From positions 930,001-994,000 of the forward strand of contig JALJCO010012849.1 in assembly GCA_023101725.1 (NCBI GenBank): DNA of 64,000 nt, read 5' to 3'. The position numbers and the translations under genes are program-made. The notes beneath the pieces were generated by a model that was given only the letters and a program-made list of their open reading frames with translations, made no database searches and had not been told where the DNA came from. The DNA is from Atherinomorus stipes (Eukaryota; Chordata; Actinopteri; Atheriniformes; Atherinidae). Below, in pieces: positions 1 to 11,400 of the stretch. How positions within the stretch are numbered: position 1 is the stretch's first letter; the number at the start of each line of letters is the position of its first letter.

Positions 1-237
1 GCATCTATCATTAATTTACAAATGTATTACTTAATGTTTTACTATTCCTCTGATGGCTTTCATGTCAGTCCTTTTAGATCTCCATCAGTTTGACACTAAA
101 GTTCATTTTCCTGCTAAACCGGATGAGATAGCAGCAGCTGCTGTTCTGTGATTGGTGGTTAGGTTCAGTCATTTCTAATGTTGCATCCAACAACACAAGA
201 TACGCTGACAGAAAATAGTTGTTATTGGTTGCTAATA

Positions 238-2145
238 TCAGTCATCCTTCTTTCTGGAGCCTCCACACCATCCATGCCTCCTCAGTGACCTGATTACAGT
301 CTTTTTCTTGATGTGTGTTTGGGACTTAGGGCTGCTGATGTCCTCCTTTCCTGACAACTTTACATCTTTTGTGTCATTTTGTTTCTCTGCTGCTTCCTCC
401 TTTTTGCCTCCTGCTCTCTGCTGCGCCTCCGTTTGTTCATCTGCTCCAAGTCTGTCCTGACTCTCACCCTCAACCATGCACTTAATGCTCATTGCAGGTG
501 GACTTATATCTAGGGCCATGGTTGTTACCAAGTTGGATATGACAGGAGGCTTTGGCGCCTTCTTCTTCTTGGTGGAACCTTTCTGAGGTTTGGGATTGTT
601 CTTGAGTTCCAGATGTTTCTGTATGGCTGTGCTCAGCTCCTCTGGGTCCACAGACGCTCCGTGAATTTCCCATGTCAACCCATCCTCATCCCACTGAACC
701 TGCTTCATGCTGCTCCTCCTACCTAGCGTATCACGATTCTCCAGCTGGATCTTCAGACATGACCTCATCCTCTCCAGATGTGGAGAGGCGGGGGTAACGC
801 GCAACTCTGGATCTTCGTGTTGGTTCTCCTCCTCTTCACTGCTGCTTCCTGGGAACATGCTGGAAGATGGTGACACTAGATTGGAGTGAGATCCCACGGG
901 GGACCTCAGGTTCAGCCTGGATCCGGGTGGGGAACCCAAGATAGAGTGGGACCCTGTGTTGGAGGTGGAGATCTTTCTCCTGAGGTCACTGCAAGAGCCC
1001 AAAGGAGAGACCGTCTGCACAGCCACATCCACCATTTTCAGCTGTGAGGTCATCGTAGCCTCCTCCTTGGGCAGCACCACCTTTAAAGTCTGCGCAGTTC
1101 CATCAAAAGGATTAAGTTTGTATTTGTGACTGTCATCCAGTTGTGAGTCACTCAAAGAAGAAACAAGTGGCAGTTTCCAACTTCGGCTTGCCAAACAGCT
1201 TTGATCCGTCTGGAGCGGCAGTGCAAGATAACAGCCTGAAGGTCCTGATCTGGATTCTTGTCCTTCTGCAGGAAAATTTGACTTCTGGTTGCCGACTGTT
1301 TGTGAATGGCTTTCCTCTCCTTCGTGGGAGCTGCTGGGGCTGGGCATTTCTGTCATCGCATCATCAGCAAGGCAGCCAGGATCCAAACAGTCTCCTGCGT
1401 CTGCTATGCAGACGGGTGAGGGGACGGGGGACGGGAACTGAAATGAAAGTTTCTCCTGGGAGCCTTCGTCTTCTGTGCTGGTGAGCCGAGGATGAGGCGA
1501 AGATTGGGGAAGCTGATGCGCGCTCAGTGTAAGTGGAGAGCAGGAGGAAGATAAAAGATTTACCGGGGGTAAAGTAGGTGTCTGAAAGGGGGAAATTAGT
1601 GGGGAAGGTGTTATTGGGGGGGAGGTTAGTTGGGACATGGAAGAGTCTGGTGTGGAAGAGTAAGGGAAGTCTTGGTTGGTGCTACAGGGACGCGAGGACC
1701 CTCCTTTCCATACAACAGTGTCTGGAGTGCTGCTGCGGCTGTGGGTGCTGCTACACCCGCTCCAGCGATGCATGTTGGAGATCCAGCGTTCGCTGAGGGG
1801 GGGCGGGCTGAGCATGTCCTCGCTCTGAGTCGTGAACGATAACTGGTGGCTGTTGTGTCGCCACTTGTGTTGATGCAGCTGCTGGAGCGTCACTGATTTC
1901 TGGTCCGAGTGCGTGTTGGTGCTGGAGCTCCGCTTCAGGTCCATTCTAGTCCAGGCTGGGTCCCGCTTGTGTGGCGGGCCTGTCGCCATGACAACATCCA
2001 TGGAGCTCTTAGAGAGGGAGAAAATGGGCGTCTCGTCATCTTCATCCCCCACAACTCCAGCCTCGCTGGAGGTGGACAGTGACGGTCTGACTGAGCAGCA
2101 GACTGGCTGGTAGCTCTCAGATGCGGGGCGACCAGCCCTCGCCAT
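238..2145 (-). CDS. gprin2: GPRIN-family protein, probably GPRIN2
   Basis: One uninterrupted coding exon of 635 aa. GPRIN proteins are Go/Gz effectors at the neuronal plasma membrane that promote neurite outgrowth. Most of the protein is low-complexity and rich in Ser and Pro. The diagnostic part is the C-terminal block at about residues 483-520, with VQWDEDGLTWEIHGASVDPE followed by a predicted helix ending in IQKHLEL, and a basic, Cys-containing tail (RSLRRHGWCGG) close to the stop. The ATG at 2143-2145 (MARAGRPASES) was chosen because a splice acceptor (TTGCAG then GTTAGC) lies 16 bases upstream. Longer reading would cross that acceptor, so the rest of the 5' UTR must lie in an unidentified exon to the right. 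The coding sequence in one exon fits the family. The name GPRIN2, rather than 1 or 3, rests mainly on the adjacent syt15 (known human GPRIN2-SYT15 neighbourhood), not on alignment. Confidence 0.8.
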   Translation of the reverse strand: MARAGRPASESYQPVCCSVRPSLSTSSEAGVVGDEDDETPIFSLSKSSMDVVMATGPPHKRDPAWTRMDLKRSSSTNTHSDQKSVTLQQLHQHKWRHNSHQLSFTTQSEDMLSPPPLSERWISNMHRWSGCSSTHSRSSTPDTVVWKGGSSRPCSTNQDFPYSSTPDSSMSQLTSPPITPSPLISPFQTPTLPPVNLLSSSCSPLTLSAHQLPQSSPHPRLTSTEDEGSQEKLSFQFPSPVPSPVCIADAGDCLDPGCLADDAMTEMPSPSSSHEGEESHSQTVGNQKSNFPAEGQESRSGPSGCYLALPLQTDQSCLASRSWKLPLVSSLSDSQLDDSHKYKLNPFDGTAQTLKVVLPKEEATMTSQLKMVDVAVQTVSPLGSCSDLRRKISTSNTGSHSILGSPPGSRLNLRSPVGSHSNLVSPSSSMFPGSSSEEEENQHEDPELRVTPASPHLERMRSCLKIQLENRDTLGRRSSMKQVQWDEDGLTWEIHGASVDPEELSTAIQKHLELKNNPKPQKGSTKKKKAPKPPVISNLVTTMALDISPPAMSIKCMVEGESQDRLGADEQTEAQQRAGGKKEEAAEKQNDTKDVKLSGKEDISSPKSQTHIKKKTVIRSLRRHGWCGGSRKKDD

Positions 2146-2167
2146 GGCAACAGAGCTAACCTGCAAG
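2146..2167 (-). other. Splice acceptor and short 5' UTR of the gprin2 coding exon
   Basis: On the minus strand TCTTGCAG (AG at 2162-2161) is followed by GTTAGCTCTGTTGCC and then the ATG. It implies a non-coding first exon further right that cannot be located from sequence alone. Confidence 0.6.
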
Positions 2168-4949
2168 ACAAGATGGATCTTTTAATAGTTAATCATTCCT
2201 TTTTTAATGAGAAGAGCTCATTAGTTATATTCTAACGCCATGTTTTACTATATTTTTCACTGATTTGCATTTTGGGTAATGTGTACAAATAAATGAATTC
2301 ACTGCTGCACTGCAGATATTCTGATTCTCCTTTAACATGAAGAATTATGAACATGTTCTCAACAAAACAGATTAAAAATATGACTTTATTTGCTGGGATT
2401 TTGGTTTCTTTGACTCCTGAAAGAAATATCTTTCTTTTTGGTGGTTAAATACTTTGCCATGCCCTCCATCTTGCTGCTACCTCTTCGTCTGTGATTTCTA
2501 AAGCTCTTTAAACTCAATCGAAGCCACAGAATCCTCTAAAAATCCATCGTTACAAGTGACGTCTCACAAAGTTTTGTAGCAGCCACTTCACAGCAATATT
2601 TCCACATTTTGGGAAGAGCATGCTCAGGTAACTGAGCAGACTGCCACACACAGTCATTACAAACAACAACGCAACCACAGGCACTCCCAGATTAACCAAA
2701 TGAGATTACACAATCCAGATTATTTGATTATTGAGACAAAACGAAGATTAATAGAAAGGGATTTAAAAGAGCATTTGGCCATCAGATGACAGATTAGAGG
2801 AGCCATTAAGTCAAATGAAGATATGGGTGGTGTCTTTGGGGGTTTTTCAGTGCATGTGCTCTTCCTGATTCATTTCTCCAGTTTCTGTGTTTTGGAGACA
2901 GACTTTTTTATTGAAAGTAAATACCATCTGTTTTTGGATGCATTAATGCAAATCAAAGCAAAAACAGGAGCAATACACATGAATAAAGACAGTTAGTCAG
3001 TTACGTAGACTAATCATGCAGAGCTGTAATGGCTGTGTGTCCCAAAGTGACCCAGCAGTCGCTCAAACTTTGCTGAGCTGCTTAGTTTGCCTCATAATTT
3101 CTGTGTTCTGGGAGAATAACAATATATTTCATGTAACCGAGGAACCTAAATGTCAGGTAACAACAAAAATGAGCCCCTTACCTTTAAATTGACCCCTTAT
3201 GTCCTGTTTAGCCTTCTGCCCTGCCACGACCAGGAAACTAAATGTTGCCTCTCCTTCCTCCTCTCATTCTTTCCTCTCTTCTTAATAGGATCTCCTTTGT
3301 TGCTTCCAGCCACACAAACAGCTTCACCGTGCTTTTGTCTCTGCTGTGACGTTTCTTAATCTCGATCTTCTCTGCCTCAGCATGACCTGGACTGACTTCC
3401 ATATCAGTGTAGCACCTGATTCTTCTATGTCAGGGTGTGTTCGGTTTGTTCGTGTGCGTGTGTGATGGAGAGAGGGCCGCTACTCTATACCTTCAGTCCT
3501 GAGGATTAACAGTCATCTTATTAGCTACTGTCCAATCCCGTCTAACTGCGCTAGATACTTGTGTGTGTAAGTGAGCAGTAGGTGGGCAAGTGGCTTATGA
3601 GCATTTTGATTTGGATTTAAGATCAGGTCAGCTGTCAGGACTGTCATAGTACATACTTGTTGCTGTTTGGGCAGCACACTACATGTTTAACATAGTGGAT
3701 TAATGCAGATTAAGAGCCTAGTTTGCTCCTTAATGAGGTTGTGCTGCACTAGATGCTAATGTCAGTAAGCTGCCATGCTAGGATTAGTAAATTAAACACA
3801 AAATGCAGCTGAGGCTGGGTGTACATTTCAAGTAAATGGTTCAGGAAGTGGGTGGTTAGGTACATAGAGGAAGAAACATGAACACTCAGAGGCTTTCCAT
3901 TTGTTTCTAGAACATAAAAAATCACATCTTCTAGCATTTATCTTCGACCAGGATGCACACCTGTCAAGTTTTGGATTTGAAGATAAGGGAAATTTTTAGG
4001 CACCCCACCCCACCACCTCAACCAAATTTCAGTTTCCCTTCCCAGACTACAATCTAGGCCAATCAGATTCTGGTCTAAGGAAAAACACAAAAGCACATTT
4101 ATTTATTTGACCTATTTTTTTTTTTTTTTTTTTTTTCTACATAATTTACTGTTATTTCACATTAGGCTACCTGTTTGTAAGTTAAACATTTACAATTCTA
4201 TTTTCATAACATGTCTTCTAATGTGTCAAGTTCACTCCTATCATGTAGCTCTAAGGCATTTACCAACGACAGTGTTTCCTCTACATTGACTCAATTGTGG
4301 CCACTGCGGTTTTATTATCCTGCAGCGCAGCATCATTAGACACTCTGCTGATAATCTGCTCTGCACATGAAAGCAGCATGCCAGGAGGCGGGGCCTAATC
4401 AATTGTCTGACAGCTCCTGGTGTAAGATGACGCGCTGTGAAGGCCGGAAATAAACCACGGCACAGCTGGAGCAAAACTGCACACGGACCTGCTGTGAATC
4501 GGCCATAAGGGTTTAAAGATATAAATTTAATGAACAAGGAGGATAAAGTGTTACCATTGTATGCTGGAGTCACCATTGAATGAAACCACCCACAATCCCA
4601 CAATCAGCTTCTCTCAGTCAGATAATGCCAAATTCAGATTTTTAATATGGCATGAGTTTTAGACAGAAAATCTGGGTTTCTTTATTGTCACTGTCGGTAC
4701 AAACCTTGTGACAACTGCCACCCAGGTTCATGCAAGCGGCAGTTGTCGCCAAGCTAGTGCACAGGAAAATGGGAATACAGGAGGTCTGCGGGAAAAGGGT
4801 TAAACACAGTCGTTTCCTGGCTATACAGTAATGCTGTTTTGGGCTGTGATGCAATGTGAAATTTCACATTTGATGCATTTTGCTCACGCCTTCATAAAAG
4901 TCTGCATTTTTCTTGGTAACAGTACATCAATGTCCTTCTCCTGCAAAAT

Positions 4950-4967
4950 CCCCCCCCCCCCCCCCCC
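4950..4967. repeat. Poly-C run (18 C)
   Basis: Eighteen consecutive C. Long C/G homopolymers are rare in this AT-rich window; it sits just left of the LINE tail split by the Tc1 element. Confidence 0.9.
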
Positions 4968-6465
4968 AACCGCTCTGTGCAATCATACAGACTGCTGTCC
5001 TGTGTGCTTTTTTGCACTCTCAATAATTCTATACACTTTTTAATTTGCACATACACTCACCGGCCACTTTATTAGGTACACCTTGCTAGTGCCGGGTTGG
5101 ACCCCCTTATGCCTTCAGAACTGCCTTAATCCTTTGTGTCATAGATTCAACAAGGTACTGGAAACATTCCTCAGAGATTTTGCTCCATATTGACATGACA
5201 GCATCACGCAGTGGCTGCAGATTTGTCGGCTGCACATTCATGATTAGAACCTCCCGTTCCACCACATCCCAAAGGTGCTATATTGGATTGAGATCTGGTG
5301 ACTGTGGAGGCCGTTCGAGTACAATGGAGTCATTGTCATTGTTACGTCCCAGCTCTGCTAGGGGTTGGGGCGCAAACAAAAAGACTGGCTTCAAGATGGA
5401 AAAAGTGGAGTAAAGATGTTTATTATTGTTCAGGGGTGAATTAAAGCATTAACAAAACCTGAAAAACTGTAACTGAAAAAGAGTTGTCCTGCTGGAAGTA
5501 GCCATCAGAGGATGCTACACTGTGGTCATGACGGGAAGGACATGGTCAGCAACAATACTCAGGTAGGCTGTGGTGGTTAAACCGCCCTGTTGGTACTAAG
5601 TAGGCCCAAATTGTTCAAAGAAAATTCTCTCACACACATTACCCACCACCAACAACCGTGAACCGTTTAAACGAGGCAGGATGGATCCATGCTTTCATGT
5701 TGCTGACGCAAAATTCTGAGCCTACCATCCGAATTTCGTAGCAGAAATGGAGACTCATCAGACAAGGCACTATTTCTCCATCTTCTATTGTCCAATGTTG
5801 GTAAGTCTGTGTGAATTGTAGCCTCAGCTTCCTGCTCTTAGCTGACAGGAGTTGCACCCGGTGTGGTCTTCTGCTACTGTAGCCCATCTGCTTCCAGGTT
5901 GGATGTGTTGTGCATTCAGAGATGCTCTTCTGCATACTTCGGTTGTAACAAGAGGTTATTTGAGTTACTGTTGTCTTTCTATCAGCTGGAACCAGTCTGG
6001 CCATTCTCCTCTGACCTCTGGCATCAACAAGGCATTTGCGCCCACAGAACAGCTGCTCACTGGATATTCTCTGTAAACCCTAGAGATGGTTGTGCGTGAA
6101 AATCCCAGTAGATCAGCAGTTTCTGAAATACTCAGACCAACAACCATGCCACATTCAAAGTCTCTTAAATCACCGTTCTTCCCCATTCTGATGCTCAGTC
6201 TGAACTGAAGCAGATCATCTTGACCATGTCTACATGCCTAAATGCATTAAGTTGCTGCCCTGTGATTGGCTGATTAGAAATTTGCGTTAACGAGCAGTTG
6301 GACATGTATACCTAATAAAGTGGCCAGTGTGTATACTCTTATTATTGCACAAACTGTACTTTTACATATGGAAAAAACACATTTTATGTGTGGTTGCTGC
6401 TGGAGATCGTTGTTATATAGACTTTCACTGCATAATGACAATAAAACTTCTATTCCATTCTATTT
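4968..6465 (+). repeat. Non-LTR retrotransposon 3' tail split by a Tc1 element
   Basis: The left piece (4968-5051) contains TTTTTTGCACTCTCAATAAT. The right piece (6334-6465) runs TTATTGCACAAACTGTACTT and ends in TGACAATAAAACTTC with a TATTCCATTC-like tail, the form of a fish LINE 3' end. The Tc1 element at 5054-6331 separates them. Inference: one older LINE tail interrupted by a later DNA transposon. Confidence 0.55.
5054..6331 (-). mobile_element. Degenerate Tc1/mariner-family transposon
   Basis: About 30-bp inverted ends (CGGCCACTTTATTAGGTACA on the left, TACCTAATAAAGTGGCCAGTG on the right) lie inside a duplicated TA (5052-5053 and 6332-6333), the Tc1/mariner target. Transposase fragments read on the minus strand. 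One (about 5965-6186) is a helix-turn-helix segment with ETADLLGFSRTTISRVYREY. Another (about 5639-6004) has Tc1-like text ending near KAWIHPASF. They are out of frame with each other and interrupted. An unrelated stretch of roughly 130 bp near 5340-5475 looks inserted. The element is dead as an autonomous transposon. Confidence 0.85.
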
Positions 6466-6780
6466 CTAACCAACAATGATTTCACTCATCCGTTTCAGCT
6501 CTTGCCCTGTGAGTGGAACCAGTTGGCCAGTTGGTGTGATGGTTTGGAACCATCTAACTGTCACCCTTTTTTCTTCCCTAACAGATCACAGCCAGATTAA
6601 CCCGTGAGGTCTTCAGGAAAATCTGTTACTGTCGGGTCCCTGCAGACTAATCCCCCTTCCCTGACTCTGACCCTCTCTGGAATGTGTGCGCCCTCCTGTT
6701 GTTTTTTGTTTCCCACTAGGTTCAGACCATGAGGCGAACTAGTATAGTAGCTTTTCTGACAACCAGTTCACCTGCAGGTT

Positions 6781-7000
6781 TTTTTTTTTTATTTTTCAAT
6801 TTAACCTTTATTTATCCAGGAAGAGTCCCATTGAGATTAAAAACCTCTTTTACAAGGGAGTCCTGGCCAAGAGGCAGCAATTATAAATTACATGACATTA
6901 TAAAAGATATACAGTAAGAATAATTAAAAACAGTTACAATTTAAGGAGGCAGTTTCACGTGCTCCTTAGTCTAGACCTAAAAGCGTTCAAATAAATAAGT
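6781..7000. repeat. Dispersed fish repeat (LINE/SINE 3' region)
   Basis: A poly-T start is followed by text such as TTAACCTTTATTTATCCAGG and GGGAGTCCTGGCCAAGAGG, which recurs widely in fish genomes. The family cannot be named with certainty by eye. Confidence 0.5.
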
Positions 7001-7386
7001 TCAGGTCATTTCAGGTCTTTTTGCAAACAGTTCCATGCAGAATGAGCAGCGTAAGCAAAAGCCCTTTTTCCCAGTTCTGTACAGGCTAAAGGTTTGATCC
7101 TTAGTGTGCATATGACTAAAGCCAACCATATATAGAACATGTAAAACATGATGTATATAAATTTAAAACACATTATGAAAAAAGTACAATTATGAAATTG
7201 CTTCTCCCTCTATGTGTGATGTGATTAATAGAAATCTACTGCAGGCTGCTGTTCTGCACTGAAAATCAAGAAAAACAATCAGAGTATCTGATGCTTTCCA
7301 ATCTCATCAAGGGGAAGTATCTTGGTTGTGCTTTCCAGAAGCAGACCCAAGCTTGAGCAAGCTGGGAAGATTATGGTTTGCCTAAG

Positions 7387-7423
7387 TAAAACCTGACAAA
7401 GTTTTAGATTTTGTCAGGTTTTA
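7387..7423. repeat. Perfect 14-bp inverted repeat, 9-nt loop
   Basis: TAAAACCTGACAAA (7387-7400) is mirrored by TTTGTCAGGTTTTA (7410-7423). It lies in repeat-derived DNA. Confidence 0.85.
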
Positions 7424-7489
7424 TACTTAGTACTTCACTGCCCGGATTTATACTTAGTTTTTATTTTATACTTAGTCATTAGTTCTATT

Positions 7490-7602
7490 CTTTTTTTTGT
7501 ACTCTTTCTACTGAGCTTGCTCCGGGACCAGGGAAACAAATTTCGTTCCAACTGATGTCAAATGTGCTGGAATGACAATAAAGATCCTTGAATCCTTGAA
7601 CA
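7490..7602 (+). repeat. Non-LTR retrotransposon 3' tail
   Basis: Ends in GGAATGACAATAAAGATCCTTGAATCCTTGAA, that is AATAAA followed by short tandem TTGAATCC units, typical of a LINE 3' terminus on the plus strand. Confidence 0.55.
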
Positions 7603-7613
7603 GAGGGTTTAAT

Positions 7614-7700
7614 ATGGATGGATGGATGGATGGATGGATGGATGGATGGATGGATGGATGGATGGATGGATGTATGGATGGATGGATGGATGAATGGATG
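7614..7700. repeat. (GGAT)n tetranucleotide microsatellite
   Basis: About 21 near-perfect GGAT units with one TGTA and one TGAA variant. Translation in any frame gives only the meaningless repeat IHPS. Confidence 0.95.
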
Positions 7701-7814
7701 AAGCCTTCCACATGGTTATACATGATAGAAGTGCTGTGATACTGTAGTCATCATCAATACACGGAGCATATAGCTTATTAAACATGCAAATTGCTGGCCA
7801 TACTTTTTTTGTTA

Positions 7815-7905
7815 TCAATCAATCATTTATGAAGCGCTTTTCCAGCAAGTTGCGTAACTCAAAGCGCTTTACGGTTTAAAAACATTCCCGCCCACTGCCC
7901 TTCAA
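7815..7905. repeat. Dispersed repeat fragment with AGCGCTTT motif
   Basis: TATCAATCAATCATTTATGAAGCGCTTTTCC resembles the repeat end at 62783-62850 (ATCAATCAATCAAGCTTTATTTATAAAGCACTTTTC). Both look like LINE 3' tails. Confidence 0.45.
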
Positions 7906-8403
7906 AAAAATAGAATAAAATAAAATAACAACCCCCCAGCTCAAGTAAAGAATTGAATCATTTTCTCACTGGAAGCTAATTCATAAATCTTTATTTTATC
8001 ATCAGGTGACATTGCCAAAACAGGCTCATATGCATCTTAGTTTAATGAGTTTTTAATATCACTGTTTAAAAATTAAAGATTTATCATGATCTCTACCATT
8101 ACATGTCTGGCATTCAATTTATCCATGACACATTTTAAGTAGGTCATTTCTAGATCTTTGGAGAAATAAACCCCTGACATGTCAACTCATGGACAACAAG
8201 AGCCCCTCTTAATCCAGCCCTGTAGATAACAGCACAGCACGGTGAGAACTAGCCAGCTGTCTCACACTCTGCACGCTGGAGTCACAGACGGGAGACTTTT
8301 GTGTCAATAACTGGTCCTAAAAAGTAGCTTCTTCTCTGGACAGTCAGTCTGAGTCAAAGAGAAGAAAAGGTATCAGGTGCTGGAGACAAAAGTTCACTCA
8401 TTC

Positions 8404-11400
8404 ATGGCTGGTGAGGAGAAGAGAACATGAAAGCTGCTGCCTGCGATGCACCTGTATCATTAACACCTCATCTGTTTGCTTGTTCAGACCAGGTGCTCCT
8501 GCTGAGTGTTGGTCTCTCTCTGGGTCTGGTGTTGCTGGTGCTGCTGAGTCTGGTCTTATTTTGCCTACGGAGGAGGAAGAAAAGTGGGCAGAGCCGATAT
8601 GAGGAACTGCTCTCCACAGTACCGTCAGTACCAGCATGTTCTGCTCCAGTGATCCTGGTGTCTCAGGGCTCCTGGGCTTTGTAAGTAGCATGGTAGTTGT
8701 TTTACCTTATCAAATTTAGGTGAGAAAAATCCTGAGCTTTTCAACTGCAAATGATCCTCACCAGCACATTTTAATCAACTAAAATGTAGAGAATGCAGGC
8801 TGTTCATGAGCCTCAGACTCCTATATTTGGGGTTTGTGGAGGATGTTGTGTTAAGTTTAAGATCCAACAACAATATTTCAAACATGGAATCACAGAAAGT
8901 TTATGACCATACTCTGATGTTCCATTGCCAGTAAAAGCTTTGTTTAAAATAATTTCTTTCTCATGGGAAAAGGCCCGGTGAAATCCCTTTTACTTTACCT
9001 CCTCCCTTCGTCACCACACGGAACAATGGAGAGCCCAGAAATGAGGATGAGGAGAAAGAGGAAGGAGAGGAGATGAAGACAGAGCTCCAGCGGGACATTC
9101 TGGCTCATCGTGGATCGCTATCAGTGAGAAGTAGGTCATTCTTGCTTTTTTTGTAGCACTGACACGACTGCTGCCACTTTTGAATAATAAAAACGTGGAA
9201 TCAAATCTACTGCATTAATTTAAAAACTGAATAAGTATCACCAGAACCAGACCAGAAGCTCTGTGTACACCATCTGCAAGATACAACTGGTATTTCCTCC
9301 ATTTATCTCCCTCTTTAAGGATATTTTGCTAGCAACTTAGATGACTTACTGTAAATAATAGATATTCAATTCAAGACTTATTGTGTTTAAAGGCAGTAAG
9401 CAGCAGAAACTCACTCAGAGATGCATCTTTAAATGAATTGATAGTATCAGCTAAATGAAATACTATGAATTCTGACTTGCAAACCTGCCTTTATTAGCAT
9501 TACCTAAATATTTGACTGTTTATCCATCAGTGATCCAGTAATCAGTGTTGACCTGAGTCAATATAGCCTTCAAATAATGCTTTACTTAGCCTTTATTATT
9601 ATCACTATTATTATTATTATGTAGAGATTGACTTAAAAACCACTTCCAGCATAAATATGAATATCTCTGAAATTATGCATCTATAGCTTTAAACCTCTCT
9701 ACAATCATAGCACAATCAAAGTTCTTCATACATTTTACACGTAAGAATAGAGTTTAAAACATGAATATTCACAATTTGCTCTTGGACTTTGCTAGAATAA
9801 ATACAGTCGTCCCCAAAATTATTCAGACTCTCAAACTGAAGAAGGAATCAGTTAAATAAGTTGAAATTGACAAAAGCAATAATAAATGAAAAAAATTCTG
9901 TGAAAATCATGACATTGATTTTGAATTGTGGTTTAAAAGTAGTTTTAAAAACAAACACACAAAAAATAAAACAAGTAAACGAGCATGATGGGGCTCCGAA
10001 GCGAAATTTTTGTTTAGCAATCACTGCAATCAAGTGTTTTATCTGTTCAAAAAGACGTCTGCACCTGTTGGCAGGTATATTGGTCCACTGTTAATGGGAA
10101 AGATGCTCTAATGTTAGTTTGTTTCTTTGTTCGTTTTTTAATTATTTCCAACCACAATTCAAAAGCAATAGTTATTTTCACTGAAATATAATTTTGCAAA
10201 TTTTTATTTACTATTAGTTTCTTATTATTTGAATTATTATAGTAAATCTAGCCTTTTGTTTAATTGGAGGGTATGAATAATTTTGAGACTGTATAATTTC
10301 TGAAGTTTTTGTGGTCTTCTGCATGCTCCCAGAGGACCAATCCCACTGGCTGATCCAGTCTAGTATGGTTGGTTTTATCCATGTGGGTCACGTCATCATC
10401 ACCACCCATTGAGTTGTTGTTAAGATATTTCATTTTCAGAATAGTGGTGATAGGGGAGGGACCAGCTGATCAATAAACTATCACCCTCTGAACAAATCAC
10501 ACAATAAATAAGACCAGAAAATCTTCACATTGTTCATCTCTACATAATAATGTGTTTTCTCAGGTTGGTACCCGGTGGGGTCGGTGCTGGCAGGTCTCTA
10601 CACCGTGGCTCCTCTGAGCGAGGTGGTGGCCCCCCCTCCCGGCATGGCCACGCGTCTCTGCTTCTCAGTGGAGTATCGACACAGCAGCGAGCAGCTCATG
10701 GTCTCTTTGCTCCGCCTAAGCAACCTCCTTCCTCGCTTTCATGGCAACGTCACTCTGGTGGAGCTCAGGCTTCTTCCTGACGACCGGAGGCCCCGGCAGG
10801 CGAAGGCCCGAGGAACGGGGCCCGACCCAGAGTTCAACGACTGCTTCGTTTTCCAGGTGGAGACACAAAAAGTCTGCAGTTGAAATTTCACGAGACTCGT
10901 GCACCACAAATTCATCTGTGCTTTTGCTTTCATGCCACAGACGTCTGGAGTGTGTGTTCATCGGAGCACCCTGAGCATGTGTGTGCTGAGTGTGGAGCAA
11001 GATGGTAAGCGGCATGCTGTGGGCAGGGTGCTGCTTCCCCTGGAGGGAGAGCTCGGTCAGGCAGGCAGGGTGCTCTGGAGAGATCTGGAGCCAGAGGAAG
11101 ATAAACAGGTACATGTGCAGGTGTTGTGTCAAAAAGTGATCCCAGCTTTTGATAGTCCTGTCTGGTCTCTCAGTGTTCAGAGCTGGGGGACATGCAGGTG
11201 TCTCTCAGCTACAGTTCGTCTCTGCAGCGCCTCTCAGTGGTGATTTTGAGAGCTCGAGGTCTCCAGCTGCTCACAGATGCAGGTACGAGTAGTTTCAGGT
11301 GAAAGCTTGAAGACACGCTAATAACAAACTTGTACATCATAATGCAGCATTTATCTGTGTTTCCCAGGTATATGTGTCCAGGTGAGCTTACAGATACACA

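Larger units (their letters stand above)
2168..8403. other. Intergenic region between gprin2 and syt15
   Basis: No supported coding exon. The left part (2168-4900) is AT-rich single-copy-looking DNA with poly-T at 4117-4137; it should hide the gprin2 promoter and first exon. From 4950 to about 7900 it is a pile of repeats, listed separately. The last 200 bases before 8404 probably contain the syt15 5' UTR and promoter, but no TATA box stands out. The two genes are transcribed divergently. Confidence 0.6.

Noticed and set aside
4241..4603. Minus-strand open frame of 120 aa in a GC-richer patch
   Set aside because: No recognisable domain or splice signals. The end CAGTGTTTCCTCTACATTGA at 4269 looks like a transposon terminus.
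5639..6186. Open frames on both strands of up to 121 aa
   Set aside because: They are fragments, or antisense shadows, of the Tc1 transposase inside the element at 5054-6331.
7508..7818. Open frames coding for repeated IHPS
   Set aside because: Translation of the GGAT microsatellite.
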